64,000 nucleotides of DNA, taken from positions 1-64,000 of the forward strand of contig JAFUOP010000023.1 in NCBI GenBank assembly GCA_017481875.1, in the 5' to 3' direction. The position numbers and the translations under genes are program-made. This stretch comes from Bacteroidaceae bacterium. GTDB lineage: Bacteria; Bacteroidota; Bacteroidia; Bacteroidales; Bacteroidaceae. Shown in pieces: positions 8,085 through 17,004 of this stretch. Under the pieces are notes generated by a model that saw only the letters and a program-made list of their open reading frames with translations, was not told where the DNA came from and did not search any database. Each line of letters begins with the position of its first letter. The first letter of the stretch is position 1.

Positions 8085-9071
8085 CTATTTCTCATTATAA
8101 ATAACAGCCATCACAGTCTGCCCCACCGCTTTAAGCGTTGCTGCATCAATCCAATCCATATTATCTTTAAGTGTGTGGTGGTGAGGGCCAAAGCCGTTGG
8201 GGCTCGATGGGTCGTAGTTTATTATATCAATGCAGGGCAAGCCCATAAAACTATTTACATAGTAATGGTCGTCGGTAATAGTGCCGCCGTTTTCATCTAT
8301 AAAATAGTTGCCGTAGCCCCACATATCGGCCTGTGCCCAAACTTTATCAACAATATTCTTGGCAAAATGGTTGGACAAGCCCTCGCGGTGGAAACGCGAG
8401 CCCGGGGCACCTACAATATCAAGCAGAATGCCATAACGCGCATTGTAGCCCTCTTTATGAGGGTAACGAGCCCAATACTGCGAGCCGAGGGCCCAAGAAT
8501 TATCAATTCCACGCCCGGTGTAAGGGTCATTTTCGTGGCGGCCATAGTCCTCGGCATCGAACAGCACAATATCTACACCCACCGCTGGCGGCACCGTAGA
8601 TATATGCCGTGCAATTTCCATAAGCACGCCCACTCCACTTGCACCATCATTGGCTCCAAGAATCGGTTTATAGTGATTGCTCTTGTCGGGGTCGCTGTCG
8701 GCCCAAGGACGGCTGTCCCAGTGAGCACACAGCATTACACGTTTTTTGTTATGTGGTTGAAACTGTGCTATAATGTTGCGTGCCTGCAATTTATCACCGT
8801 TATAGGCTGTGAGCTCCACCTCTTGTGCCACCACATCGGCACCGCAAGCACGCAAGAAAGATTCAAAATAATCCCCGCAGGCACGGTGGGCCGCGCTGTT
8901 AGGCACTCGTGGCCCAAAAGCTACTTGACGCTCAACATAGCTATACGCGCTATCAGCATCAAATACAGGTACTATTGCTGCCATTTCGGCCTGTGCAGGT
9001 ACTTTTTTATTTCCTCCACCGCAGGCTGCAAGGGCTATGGCAATTGCTAATATTGATAAATATTTACTCAT
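8085..9071 (-). CDS. M28 family lipoprotein, glutaminyl-cyclase-like
   Basis: 328 residues from the ATG at 9071, with a lipoprotein signal (LAIAIALAAC, cysteine near residue 18). The zinc-binding residues of M28 aminopeptidase/glutaminyl cyclase proteins are visible: AHWDSRPWADSD, GANDGASGVG and FDAEDYG. A C-terminal histidine lies in DDHYYVNS. The WDSRPWAD form is closer to glutaminyl-peptide cyclotransferases than to classical aminopeptidases; in Bacteroidales such enzymes cyclise N-terminal Gln of exported proteins. An ATG 66 bases upstream would bury the signal peptide and is rejected. Confidence 0.9.
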   Translation of the reverse strand: MSKYLSILAIAIALAACGGGNKKVPAQAEMAAIVPVFDADSAYSYVERQVAFGPRVPNSAAHRACGDYFESFLRACGADVVAQEVELTAYNGDKLQARNIIAQFQPHNKKRVMLCAHWDSRPWADSDPDKSNHYKPILGANDGASGVGVLMEIARHISTVPPAVGVDIVLFDAEDYGRHENDPYTGRGIDNSWALGSQYWARYPHKEGYNARYGILLDIVGAPGSRFHREGLSNHFAKNIVDKVWAQADMWGYGNYFIDENGGTITDDHYYVNSFMGLPCIDIINYDPSSPNGFGPHHHTLKDNMDWIDAATLKAVGQTVMAVIYNEK

Positions 9072-9141
9072 CTTGTTATAGGTTCTTGCTCCTCTATAGA
9101 AGCGATGGGCACACACAGGTGTGCCCCACAGTAGCATTATG

Positions 9142-10617
9142 CTACTTATTCAATTTCCAAGTTGCACCCTCTTTAGAGTCTTTAATCTCAAAGCCAAGTG
9201 CAGCAAGTTCATTGCGTATTTTGTCGCTTGTAGCCCAGTCTTTGGCAGCTTTTGCAGCCTGACGTTGCTCGAGCAACATATCTACGACCTTGCCAAAAGC
9301 CTCTTCGCGTGCACTGTCGGAGCCACGCTCCTCCTTCAAGCCCAAGATATCAAACATAAACAACGCAAAGGTATCTTTAAGTTCTACGAGGTCGGCTGCC
9401 GAAATTGTAGCTTTTTTATCGGCCACCTGATTTATTGCACGCGAAGCATCGAACAAATGCGAAATAACTTGGGCAGTATTCATATCGTCGTTCATCGCGT
9501 CGTAGCACTTGCCACGCAAGCCGGCAACATCTACAGTAGTTTCACCCTGCGCAGTGAGCCCGCAAAGAGTTTTGTAGGCGTCCATTAAACGTTGCATACC
9601 CTTCTCGGCAGCCTGCAAGGCGTCATTGCTGAAATCGACTGTGCTGCGGTAGTGAGCCTGCAAAATAAAGAAACGGATTGTCATGGCCGAGTAGGGCTGC
9701 GCAAGCAATTTATGCGAGCCTGTAAAGAACTCGTCAAGAGTAATAAAATTACCTAGAGACTTACCCATTTTTGTACCATTAATGGTAATCATATTGTTGT
9801 GCATCCAATACTTAACCACAGGCTTGCCCATAGCAGCCACGCCCTGCGCAATCTCGCACTCGTGGTGAGGGAACACCAGGTCCATACCGCCACCGTGAAT
9901 ATCGAACTGCTCGCCCAGGTATTTACGGCCCATTGCGGTGCACTCACAGTGCCAGCCGGGGAAGCCATTGCTCCAGGGAGAGGGCCAGCGCATAATATGC
10001 TCGGGCTGTGCACACTTCCACAAAGCAAAGTCGGCAGGGTTGCGTTTCTCGCTCTGCCCGTCAAGCTCACGTGTTGTGTTAAGTACATCGTCAAGGTTAC
10101 GGCCCGACAAAACTCCATAGTGGTGCACCTTGTCATACTTGGCAACATCAAAATATACCGAGCCCTGGCTCTCATAGGCAAAGCCATTGTTCATAATCTC
10201 CTTCACAAGCTCTATCTGCTCTATTATGTGCCCCGATGCATGCGGCTCGATGCTGGGTGGCAGCACATTCAGAGCTTCCATAACCTTGTGATAGTGAAGC
10301 GTGTATTGCTGCACCACCTCCATAGGCTCAAGTTGCTCCAGACGAGCTTTCTTTGATATCTTATCCTCGCCATCGTCGGCATCGTGCTCCAAGTGGCCCA
10401 CATCGGTAATGTTGCGCACATAACGCACCTTGTAACCAAGATTTTGCAAATAACGGAAGAGCACGTCGAATGTAATTGCAGGACGAGCGTGCCCCAAGTG
10501 AGCGGGGCCATATACAGTGGGGCCGCACACATAAAGCCCCACATTGGGAGCATGCAACGGCTCAAAGAGTTCTTTTTTACGCGACAGCGTATTATATATC
10601 ATTAATTTATTTTCCAT
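9142..10617 (-). CDS. cysS: Cysteinyl-tRNA synthetase
   Basis: 491 residues of class I aminoacyl-tRNA synthetase. The HIGH-type motif is in [15 protein letters not shown] and the KMSKS-type motif is TKMGKSLGN. Zinc ligands include CGPTVY near residue 31, GWHCECTAM and HHECEIAQ. Full length and unremarkable. It is first in a minus-strand run with the M28 lipoprotein and sufE. Confidence 0.98.
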   Translation of the reverse strand: MENKLMIYNTLSRKKELFEPLHAPNVGLYVCGPTVYGPAHLGHARPAITFDVLFRYLQNLGYKVRYVRNITDVGHLEHDADDGEDKISKKARLEQLEPMEVVQQYTLHYHKVMEALNVLPPSIEPHASGHIIEQIELVKEIMNNGFAYESQGSVYFDVAKYDKVHHYGVLSGRNLDDVLNTTRELDGQSEKRNPADFALWKCAQPEHIMRWPSPWSNGFPGWHCECTAMGRKYLGEQFDIHGGGMDLVFPHHECEIAQGVAAMGKPVVKYWMHNNMITINGTKMGKSLGNFITLDEFFTGSHKLLAQPYSAMTIRFFILQAHYRSTVDFSNDALQAAEKGMQRLMDAYKTLCGLTAQGETTVDVAGLRGKCYDAMNDDMNTAQVISHLFDASRAINQVADKKATISAADLVELKDTFALFMFDILGLKEERGSDSAREEAFGKVVDMLLEQRQAAKAAKDWATSDKIRNELAALGFEIKDSKEGATWKLNK

Positions 10618-10662
10618 AAAGCGAAGTTTTATATCATTTGTTATCTTCTTGTATTTGATTTG

Positions 10663-10670
10663 CGAAGATA
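10663..10670 (-). promoter_or_regulatory. -7 box candidate for cysS
   Basis: The minus strand reads TATCTTCG, one base off TAnnTTTG, 46 bases before the cysS start. No clear -33 box was found at the right distance. Confidence 0.4.
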
Positions 10671-10813
10671 GTGATAAAAATAGAAATATAAGTAACTGTT
10701 TGAATTTTATTTCGAGATTATATTGGAGGCGAGACGCCTTGCAGTTTCAAAGAGAATACTCGGTTAATAAATTTCGAGCCATTTCCAAAAACTCCGTTTT
10801 TATTTCTGTAGAA

Positions 10814-11308
10814 TCACACCCCAAGTTCTTTGCGCAGAGCCACCCTTGCCGAATGCAGACAATTCTTTACCCGCCCAAGCGTACAACCCTCCTTGCTTGC
10901 AATCTCATTGTAGCTATAGCCATCGAGAAGCAATTTAAACGCTTTTGAGTGCGCGGGCGGCAATGAGGTTATAAGGCGAACAATCTCACGACAGTTGTAT
11001 TCACTTTCGGGTTCATTGGACGAAAAGGGCGACGCACCGCCGGGGATATCATCGTAGCCCAGCGTTACGCGGTATTTTCTATATTTTAATTCATTGAAAA
11101 AGATATGCTTCATCACCTCCATAGCCCAAGAATAGAAACAACCTCTTTCCTCGTAATTATCGGCATTGGCAAGAATAACAGGCGAGGTTTGTTGCAACAA
11201 ATCCTGCGCCTGTTCCTGGTTATGTGTTAATATCAATGCAAAACCCAATAATTGTTTCCGCGTCTCTATCAATTTACTGCATAGTAAATCCTTACAACTT
11301 TTCTCCAT
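10814..11308 (-). CDS. ECF-type RNA polymerase sigma factor
   Basis: 164 residues. Region 2 is present as FALILTHNQEQAQDLLQQT and the following helix EVMKHIFFNELKYRK. Region 4 is YSYNEIASKEGCTLGRVKN with SARVALRKEL, a helix-turn-helix. No anti-sigma gene follows; the downstream neighbour is cysS. It lies on the same strand just beyond the terminator of the surface-protein unit. A link to that unit is possible but unproven. Confidence 0.88.
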   Translation of the reverse strand: MEKSCKDLLCSKLIETRKQLLGFALILTHNQEQAQDLLQQTSPVILANADNYEERGCFYSWAMEVMKHIFFNELKYRKYRVTLGYDDIPGGASPFSSNEPESEYNCREIVRLITSLPPAHSKAFKLLLDGYSYNEIASKEGCTLGRVKNCLHSARVALRKELGV

Positions 11309-11440
11309 AGTAATATTATTTAATTTGGTACTCTACTACAATTATAACATTATAATGGAGACATCGATTTATAGCACGCAAATATTTAGCAATAATTAAC
11401 TAATAAATGCACAAAAATCGGCTTACCGTTGCAGTCGGCA

Positions 11441-11476
11441 AAAAAAAATAGAACCCGCGGGTTCTATTTTTTTTTG
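11441..11476. terminator. Intrinsic terminator after the small-peptide gene
   Basis: AAAAATAGAACCC and GGGTTCTATTTTT form a nearly loop-less perfect palindrome with A/T tracts on both sides. It lies 9 bases after the stop of the 57-residue peptide and closes the surface-protein unit. Confidence 0.85.
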
Positions 11477-11484
11477 CTACTTGT

Positions 11485-11658
11485 TTACTTATTCCATAAG
11501 CTGCCCCAGGAACCACCCTGCTTTTTTGAAAGGGCCTCCACATTGTTGTCGGCCTGTTCCGAGGTAAATTTAAGTTCGGGGCCTGCGGGCGATGCCGCAA
11601 TAAAGCCGATGCAATCTATTGTCACAAGTTCGGCCATAGGTTTTTTATAACTTTTCAT
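11485..11658 (-). CDS. Small peptide with C-terminal GGSWGSLW motif
   Basis: 57 residues. Its ATG begins 2 bases after the stop of the dockerin-like gene, so translation is probably coupled. It starts MKSYKKPMAELVTID, continues with IAASPAG, an acidic/polar middle, and ends GGSWGSLWNK. There is no signal peptide. The N-terminal Y-x2-P-x2-E-x-V pattern and C-terminal GGSW-x2-L-W recur in the peptide at 37820-38041, which also lies last in a unit with a large secreted protein. Function is unknown. A recognition tag or a peptide precursor are possibilities, both inferred only from size and pattern. Confidence 0.75.
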   Translation of the reverse strand: MKSYKKPMAELVTIDCIGFIAASPAGPELKFTSEQADNNVEALSKKQGGSWGSLWNK

Positions 11659-11660
11659 CT

Positions 11661-12500
11661 CTATTTTTTTAAGAATACGTTTAATACTTTCACAACATCT
11701 TCAATATCCACCGTTCCGTCGCCGTTGAGGTCGCATAGAGCGCTGCTCTCCTCGTTGCCGTTTTTGCCCAAAAAGGTGTTAAGCACTATCACAATATCCT
11801 GCAAATCCACCGCGAGGTCCTTGTTCACATCGCCACGCGGGGTGGTCTGCACATTGGTTTGCGAGCCGTCGCCCGAGGGCTCCGACGGGTTGGCGGGGTT
11901 ATACTCGAAACGGGCGGTGAGGGTGGCATCCTCGTCGGGCATTTGGTAGTTGAACGAGAGGCTGCTGCTCACCTTGGTACCTGTGCCGTCGTACCAGCCA
12001 AGGAATTGGAAACCGGTGCTTGGGGTGGCGGTGAGGGTAACCCAGTCGTCGTAGAGCACGGTTGCGCCGCTTGCACGGTTAAAGGTACAGGCACCCTCGG
12101 GGTAAGGCACAAGGAACAACTCGTTCTTTATAATGAGGCTTGGCTCCGATGGCGAGGGGGGCGTATAATCGTAATGCGCCACAAACGCCATATCCTCACT
12201 ACCCAGCGTAAATGTGAAGTGCGACGACGAGGAGTAGTACTCGCCATTCAGTGTCCAGTGCGAGAAGGTGTAAAGGGTGCTGCGCGCCGATGTGCTCAGC
12301 GTGTGCGAGCTGCCCTCTAACCAACGGCCGCCACTCGACACATAGCCCGCAGCCGATGGGTACGATGCCACCGATACATTCCTATATAAATATAGGTTAG
12401 GCTCCGACGGGTTGGTGGGGTTGAAATCGACCTGCGCGTGCAGGCTGCTCCCGCATAGCAGGAGTAGCGCACACAGCAGATATTTAATCACAGTTTTCAT
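11661..12500 (-). CDS. Secreted protein with InlB-type repeats and dockerin-like domain
   Basis: 279 residues with a clear signal peptide (YLLCALLLLCGSSLHAQ). Two beta-repeat units of the InlB/List-Bact type follow, each with an F-x-W core (YTFSHWTLNGEYY, FQFLGWYDGTG), separated by NPSEP linkers. The C-terminus has two calcium-binding dockerin-like repeats (GDVNKDLAVDLQDIVIVLN and DLNGDGTVDIEDVVKVLN). Dockerins bind cohesins in cellulosomes; outside those systems their partners are unknown, and no cohesin is visible here. It lies 8 bases after the LRR protein gene and is likely co-transcribed with it. Confidence 0.85.
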   Translation of the reverse strand: MKTVIKYLLCALLLLCGSSLHAQVDFNPTNPSEPNLYLYRNVSVASYPSAAGYVSSGGRWLEGSSHTLSTSARSTLYTFSHWTLNGEYYSSSSHFTFTLGSEDMAFVAHYDYTPPSPSEPSLIIKNELFLVPYPEGACTFNRASGATVLYDDWVTLTATPSTGFQFLGWYDGTGTKVSSSLSFNYQMPDEDATLTARFEYNPANPSEPSGDGSQTNVQTTPRGDVNKDLAVDLQDIVIVLNTFLGKNGNEESSALCDLNGDGTVDIEDVVKVLNVFLKK

Positions 12501-12508
12501 CGCTTAAA

Positions 12509-15500
12509 TTACTTTACGGCAACCTTTATACTATTACCATTTATTTTCACAATGTATGCACCGGCAGGCAGAGCCACGTAACCCGACACAACATCGGAAA
12601 CAACCACTGCGCCCGCTGCGGTATATATTTCTACCACAGCACCGGCTGCGTTCTCAATGTTCACGCCACCATCTACTGCAGCAACGGCATCGGCAGCAAC
12701 AGCGCCTTCTATGCCTGTGGTGCCACCGTTGAATACAAGTGCAAAGCGTGCCTCGTCGGTGCCGGCATCGGCAATAAAGGTATATGCACCCTCGGCAAGG
12801 TTATGCACGGTGCCGGTCTTTTCGTCTTTCAACAGCACGGCGGTGTCCATACGCTCGGCCGAGATGGTGTAGCGGCCGCTGTTGGCGAGTTTCACACCCA
12901 CGGGAACGGTACCGTTGCCCACGGGGCGCTCGTTGATAGCATATCGCACATTCTTGTTGTCGAGTGTATATAGCTGTGCGGCAGCATCGCTCTCGAACTT
13001 AACGGCATCGCAAGCGGTTTCGTAGGCAAGCGACTGCTTGTCATTGAACACCACGCGGGTGCGGTCGGCAGTAGCGTTCTCGCCACTTATGGCAATATTC
13101 ACCAGCTTGCGGTCGCGTGCCACGGGAGCACCTGCACGCCTTGCAGCGTTGGCAGCCTGTGTAGCCTGCGCCTTCTTGTGTGTCGTTTGGTCATCGCCAT
13201 TGAAATCCACGCTACCCTTGTCCTCGGGTTTCTGTACAAAGAATGCCTCAAAGGGAGCAAAGTGGTAATCGTCATCGCCCGGGCGTATAGCCTCGTACGA
13301 AGTGCCGTTCCATATTGTGATGGGGGCATCGTAGCCAAGGTTGTTAATGTCGTAGTAGCTCAGGTAGGGGTTACCGGTAAAGTTCCAGCTTGCATCTTGC
13401 AAGTTCTCGGTAACGTGCTCCACAAGTTCGTTGTACTTATCCTCCTTCTTAAAGCGCACATCGGCAATGTTGAGCACAAGCACATCGTCGGCAGCGGCTT
13501 GGAATATATATCCGCGGGCAGCCTTCAGGTGGTTCTCGTTAATATCTTTCCAACCACCCTCGCCATTCTTGGCACGCTCCTCGCCGTCGTAGTAGCGGAA
13601 CACATACTGTGTGCCATTTTCCATACTTATCTTTGAGAAAGGAATATCGAACGGGAAGGCGAAGAAATACCAACGGCCACCCTTGATGTTTATTCTTATG
13701 TTGAGGTTTTCGGCGTGTACGTTGTTGTCGCCTATGATGGAGCCACTGGTGCCGCTGCCATCGTGGTTAATGTTCACATCGCCAAGTTCCTGTTTCACAT
13801 CTTCGTTGTCGCTTGTCTCGCCCTCTACCACAAGACCACCGCCGGCGTTGATATCCACGTCGGGGGTGCCGTCGATGTAACCTGTCTCCTCGTCGAGTGT
13901 GTAGTCGTTGTTCAGGTAGAAGTAGTCGTATGGTTCATCGAAATAAGAGAGGTTGAGAAAACGTTTCCAACCATCGTCCCAGTAGTAGTTCCAGTAGCTT
14001 GTGGAGGGCACGTGCAGCGTAGAGTTTTGGAATACAGAGGTAGTAAATGTACTTTCTTCTATGCTTGTGGGCTCAATGGTATATGTATATACATTCTTTA
14101 TTGCATTGCAATCGGAGAAAGCGGAGCCTGCCACCGACAATATTGAACTGGGGAGGCGCACTTCGGTGAGGGCACGGCAACCATAGAATGCATAACTTCC
14201 TACTGTCTGCAATGTGGGGGACAGTTTAATTTCTTTAAGAGAGCCGCATTGATAGAACGCTTGGGAACCAATACTCTTTACACTATTACCCATTGCAACA
14301 TTTGCGAGAGCGCCACAACTATAGAACGCATGAGAGCCTATGCTTGTTACGCTATTGGAGATTGTTACGCTTGTGAGGCCGTCGCAATTATAGAACGCAT
14401 GAGAGCCTATGCTTTTTACACTATTACCCATTGTAACAGTTTTAAGCCCGCCGCAATTATAGAACGCCCAATCTCCTATGCTTGTTACACTATTGGGGAT
14501 TGTTACGCCGGTGAGGCCGTAGCAATTATAGAACGCAGAACCTCCAATGCTTGTTACACTATTACCCATTGTAACAGTTTTAAGCCCGCCGCAATCACTG
14601 AACATTCTATAACCTATGCGCACAAGGTCGTTAGGCAGTTTAACGTTCAAAAGATTTGACAAATTATAGAAAGCATAATCGCCCAAATCGTTTTCACCTG
14701 TGCAATATGTTTCATAGAAAGCCTTGCTGCTTGCCACCACAGCGGCCTCGCTTATATCGAGGGAGCGCAAGTTGGGCATTTTATCGCGCAAAATAATCAC
14801 ATCGTAGCTGTTTATGCTGCCTTTAATGGTGAGGTCGCAAACGCTTGTGGTGTTGGCATCGCCAATCTCCTTGAGCAATGCCGATGCACCCTCTTCGGCT
14901 GTAACATCGAGCGTAAGGACAGCTTTATCGGCCGACACAATTTTTGAGGCGTATGTAGCCCAGTTTGCATCGTTTTTATATGTATCCAATGCAGTAACGG
15001 GCACTGCAAACGACGCATATGATGCAAAGGTACTGGAAGTAACTATGGGTGGGGTGGTTGCTTCGAGTGTAAAAAACGCATCCACATTCACAAATGTATA
15101 GCTACCAAGCGCAGCTACATTTTCGGGGATTACAATATTGGTTTGTAACTCGTTATTCAGATACAATGCTTCTGCGTAATACAGCGGATTGGCATCATCA
15201 TTGCCAAAAGCAATGCCACACCACGCAGAAATGTCGTTTATATGCACCTCTTTAAGGCCGTAGCAACCATCGAACGCGCTGTTTCCTATCGATGTTACAC
15301 TATTGGGAATGGTAACACTGGTAAGGCCGGAGCATTCTCTGAACGCAGAACCTCCTATGCTGGTTACACTGTTGGGGATTGTTACGCTGGTGAGGCCGGT
15401 GCAATACTCGAACGCAGAACCTCCAATGCTTGTTACACTGTTGGGAATGGTTACACTTGTGAGGGCGTTGCAACCAAAGAACACTGAATGTTCTATGGCT

Positions 15501-16960
15501 GTTACACCATTGGGGATTGTTACGCCGGTGAGACCGCTGCAATTCATGAACGCACATCGCCTTATGTTAGTGACACTATTGGGGATTTCAATGCTGGTGA
15601 GGCTGCTGCAATCCAAGAACGCCCAATCCCCAATACTTGTTACGCTGTTGGGAATGGTTACATTTGTGAGGCTGCTGCAACCTTCGAACGCTTTCGCCTC
15701 TATGCTTGTTACACAATTGGGGATTTCAATGCTAGTAAGGCTGCTGCAACCAGAGAAGGCATAATCTCCCATGCTTATTACACTATTGGGAATGGTTACA
15801 CTTGTGAGGCTGCTGCAATTACGGAACGCAGAACCTCCTATGCTTGTTATACTATTAGGGATAGTTATGCCGGTGAGGCCGGTGCAACCAGAGAACGCAT
15901 AATTTCCTATGCTTGTTACACTATTAGGAATAGTTATGCCGGTGAGGCCGGTGCAACCAGAGAACGCAGAACCTCCTATGCTTGTTACACTATTAGGGAT
16001 AGTTATGCCGGTGAGGCCGATGCAACCAGAGAACGCAGAACCTCCTATGCTTGTTACACTATTAGGGATAGTTATGCCGGTGAGGCCGGTGCAACCAGAG
16101 AAGGCATAATTTCCTATGCTTGTTACACTATTGGGAATTTCAATGCTGGTAAGGCTGCTGCAACCTTCGAATGCAGCCGTTTTTATACTTATTACACTAT
16201 TAGGAATAGTTATGCTTGTGAGGCTGCTGCAATTACGGAACGCATAATTTCCTATGCCTGTTACACCTTCACCTATAACAACTTCGTTTATTGAGTTTGA
16301 GTATAATTCCCAAGAATTATTGGTAATTGCACCCTCGCCACCAATAGAGAGGACTCCGTTATCCAATTCCCAATAGGTATTATCGCCACAAGTACCACTT
16401 AAAGTTCCCAAAGGACATAATACTCCGATTTCTGTTACACCTATACTTGTGGCCATTAACGAGTTTAACGTATTGCGCTCAACCAGCTTTATATTTACAG
16501 TTGTCACTGCTTGCGGGAATTGCACTTCCACATATACATAGCTATCGGGGGTTGTTCCGGTCTGCCAAGTAGAGTGATAGAAGGTAGAATAGTTGCCATC
16601 GCATAATGCAGCAAGCGAGCCTTCAGAGCTCTCCAAGGAGTTGGTTGTTACATCATCGGCAGTATATTCTATTTTGTTACCATCGCCATCGTAAAACTCC
16701 AACTCGGCAAGGGCTGTCATTGGGAAATTATTATACTTTTGATTCGAATTTGTAGTAAATACAGTTATTCGGAGACCATTCACTTCGTTTCCAAAATTAA
16801 GCGTACCACTCTCCCATTGTTTTTGAGAACTACCGCTTGGTGCGGTGCCGGGGAGGCCATCTTTAGCACCAAAATACAAAGGAAAATCTTGTGCACTTGC
16901 CACCGTGCCGCACAATAGCAACAGGGCGGTGAACAGTTGTCTTAAAAAACTCTTTTTCAT
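12509..16960 (-). CDS. BspA-type leucine-rich-repeat surface protein
   Basis: 1483 residues from the ATG at 16960, chosen because a signal peptide (FTALLLLCGTVASAQ) follows directly. A discoidin-like region lies at about residues 40-180. About 24 LRR_5 repeats of 23 residues follow in two blocks (about 15 plus 9; consensus L-T-S-V-T-I-P-N-S-V-T-S-I-G-x2-A-F-x2-C). A beta-rich region comes next, and the end (LPAGAYIVKINGNSIKVAVK) resembles a type A T9SS sorting domain. BspA-like proteins bind host matrix proteins or aid coaggregation in oral Bacteroidales, so an adhesin role is inferred. It sits between the cargo gene upstream and the dockerin-like gene downstream. Confidence 0.92.
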   Translation of the reverse strand: MKKSFLRQLFTALLLLCGTVASAQDFPLYFGAKDGLPGTAPSGSSQKQWESGTLNFGNEVNGLRITVFTTNSNQKYNNFPMTALAELEFYDGDGNKIEYTADDVTTNSLESSEGSLAALCDGNYSTFYHSTWQTGTTPDSYVYVEVQFPQAVTTVNIKLVERNTLNSLMATSIGVTEIGVLCPLGTLSGTCGDNTYWELDNGVLSIGGEGAITNNSWELYSNSINEVVIGEGVTGIGNYAFRNCSSLTSITIPNSVISIKTAAFEGCSSLTSIEIPNSVTSIGNYAFSGCTGLTGITIPNSVTSIGGSAFSGCIGLTGITIPNSVTSIGGSAFSGCTGLTGITIPNSVTSIGNYAFSGCTGLTGITIPNSITSIGGSAFRNCSSLTSVTIPNSVISMGDYAFSGCSSLTSIEIPNCVTSIEAKAFEGCSSLTNVTIPNSVTSIGDWAFLDCSSLTSIEIPNSVTNIRRCAFMNCSGLTGVTIPNGVTAIEHSVFFGCNALTSVTIPNSVTSIGGSAFEYCTGLTSVTIPNSVTSIGGSAFRECSGLTSVTIPNSVTSIGNSAFDGCYGLKEVHINDISAWCGIAFGNDDANPLYYAEALYLNNELQTNIVIPENVAALGSYTFVNVDAFFTLEATTPPIVTSSTFASYASFAVPVTALDTYKNDANWATYASKIVSADKAVLTLDVTAEEGASALLKEIGDANTTSVCDLTIKGSINSYDVIILRDKMPNLRSLDISEAAVVASSKAFYETYCTGENDLGDYAFYNLSNLLNVKLPNDLVRIGYRMFSDCGGLKTVTMGNSVTSIGGSAFYNCYGLTGVTIPNSVTSIGDWAFYNCGGLKTVTMGNSVKSIGSHAFYNCDGLTSVTISNSVTSIGSHAFYSCGALANVAMGNSVKSIGSQAFYQCGSLKEIKLSPTLQTVGSYAFYGCRALTEVRLPSSILSVAGSAFSDCNAIKNVYTYTIEPTSIEESTFTTSVFQNSTLHVPSTSYWNYYWDDGWKRFLNLSYFDEPYDYFYLNNDYTLDEETGYIDGTPDVDINAGGGLVVEGETSDNEDVKQELGDVNINHDGSGTSGSIIGDNNVHAENLNIRINIKGGRWYFFAFPFDIPFSKISMENGTQYVFRYYDGEERAKNGEGGWKDINENHLKAARGYIFQAAADDVLVLNIADVRFKKEDKYNELVEHVTENLQDASWNFTGNPYLSYYDINNLGYDAPITIWNGTSYEAIRPGDDDYHFAPFEAFFVQKPEDKGSVDFNGDDQTTHKKAQATQAANAARRAGAPVARDRKLVNIAISGENATADRTRVVFNDKQSLAYETACDAVKFESDAAAQLYTLDNKNVRYAINERPVGNGTVPVGVKLANSGRYTISAERMDTAVLLKDEKTGTVHNLAEGAYTFIADAGTDEARFALVFNGGTTGIEGAVAADAVAAVDGGVNIENAAGAVVEIYTAAGAVVVSDVVSGYVALPAGAYIVKINGNSIKVAVK
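14090..16290 (-). repeat. Tandem 69-bp LRR-coding repeats
   Basis: Two blocks of tandem units with a 69-base period lie inside the LRR gene: about 15 copies from 16290 to 15240 and about 9 copies from 14680 to 14090. Units between 15830 and 16130 are nearly identical at the nucleotide level. The period is a multiple of three, so gain or loss of units keeps the frame. The repeats also create long open frames on the opposite strand that are not genes. Confidence 0.9.
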
Positions 16961-17004
16961 AGCTTTATATTTTTTAATGTTTATATTCAACGAAACTGAA
17001 TGCA

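Noticed and set aside
8175..9050. Plus-strand frame antisense to the M28 lipoprotein
   Set aside because: The minus strand has a lipoprotein with all zinc ligands; the plus frame shows no domain.
14090..16290. CRISPR-like regular repeats
   Set aside because: Repeats are contiguous with no unique spacers and translate into LRR units.
15488..16294. A long plus-strand open frame across the LRR repeats
   Set aside because: It is produced by the 69-base period of the antisense LRR units, which lack stops in that frame. The repeats encode a clear LRR protein on the minus strand.
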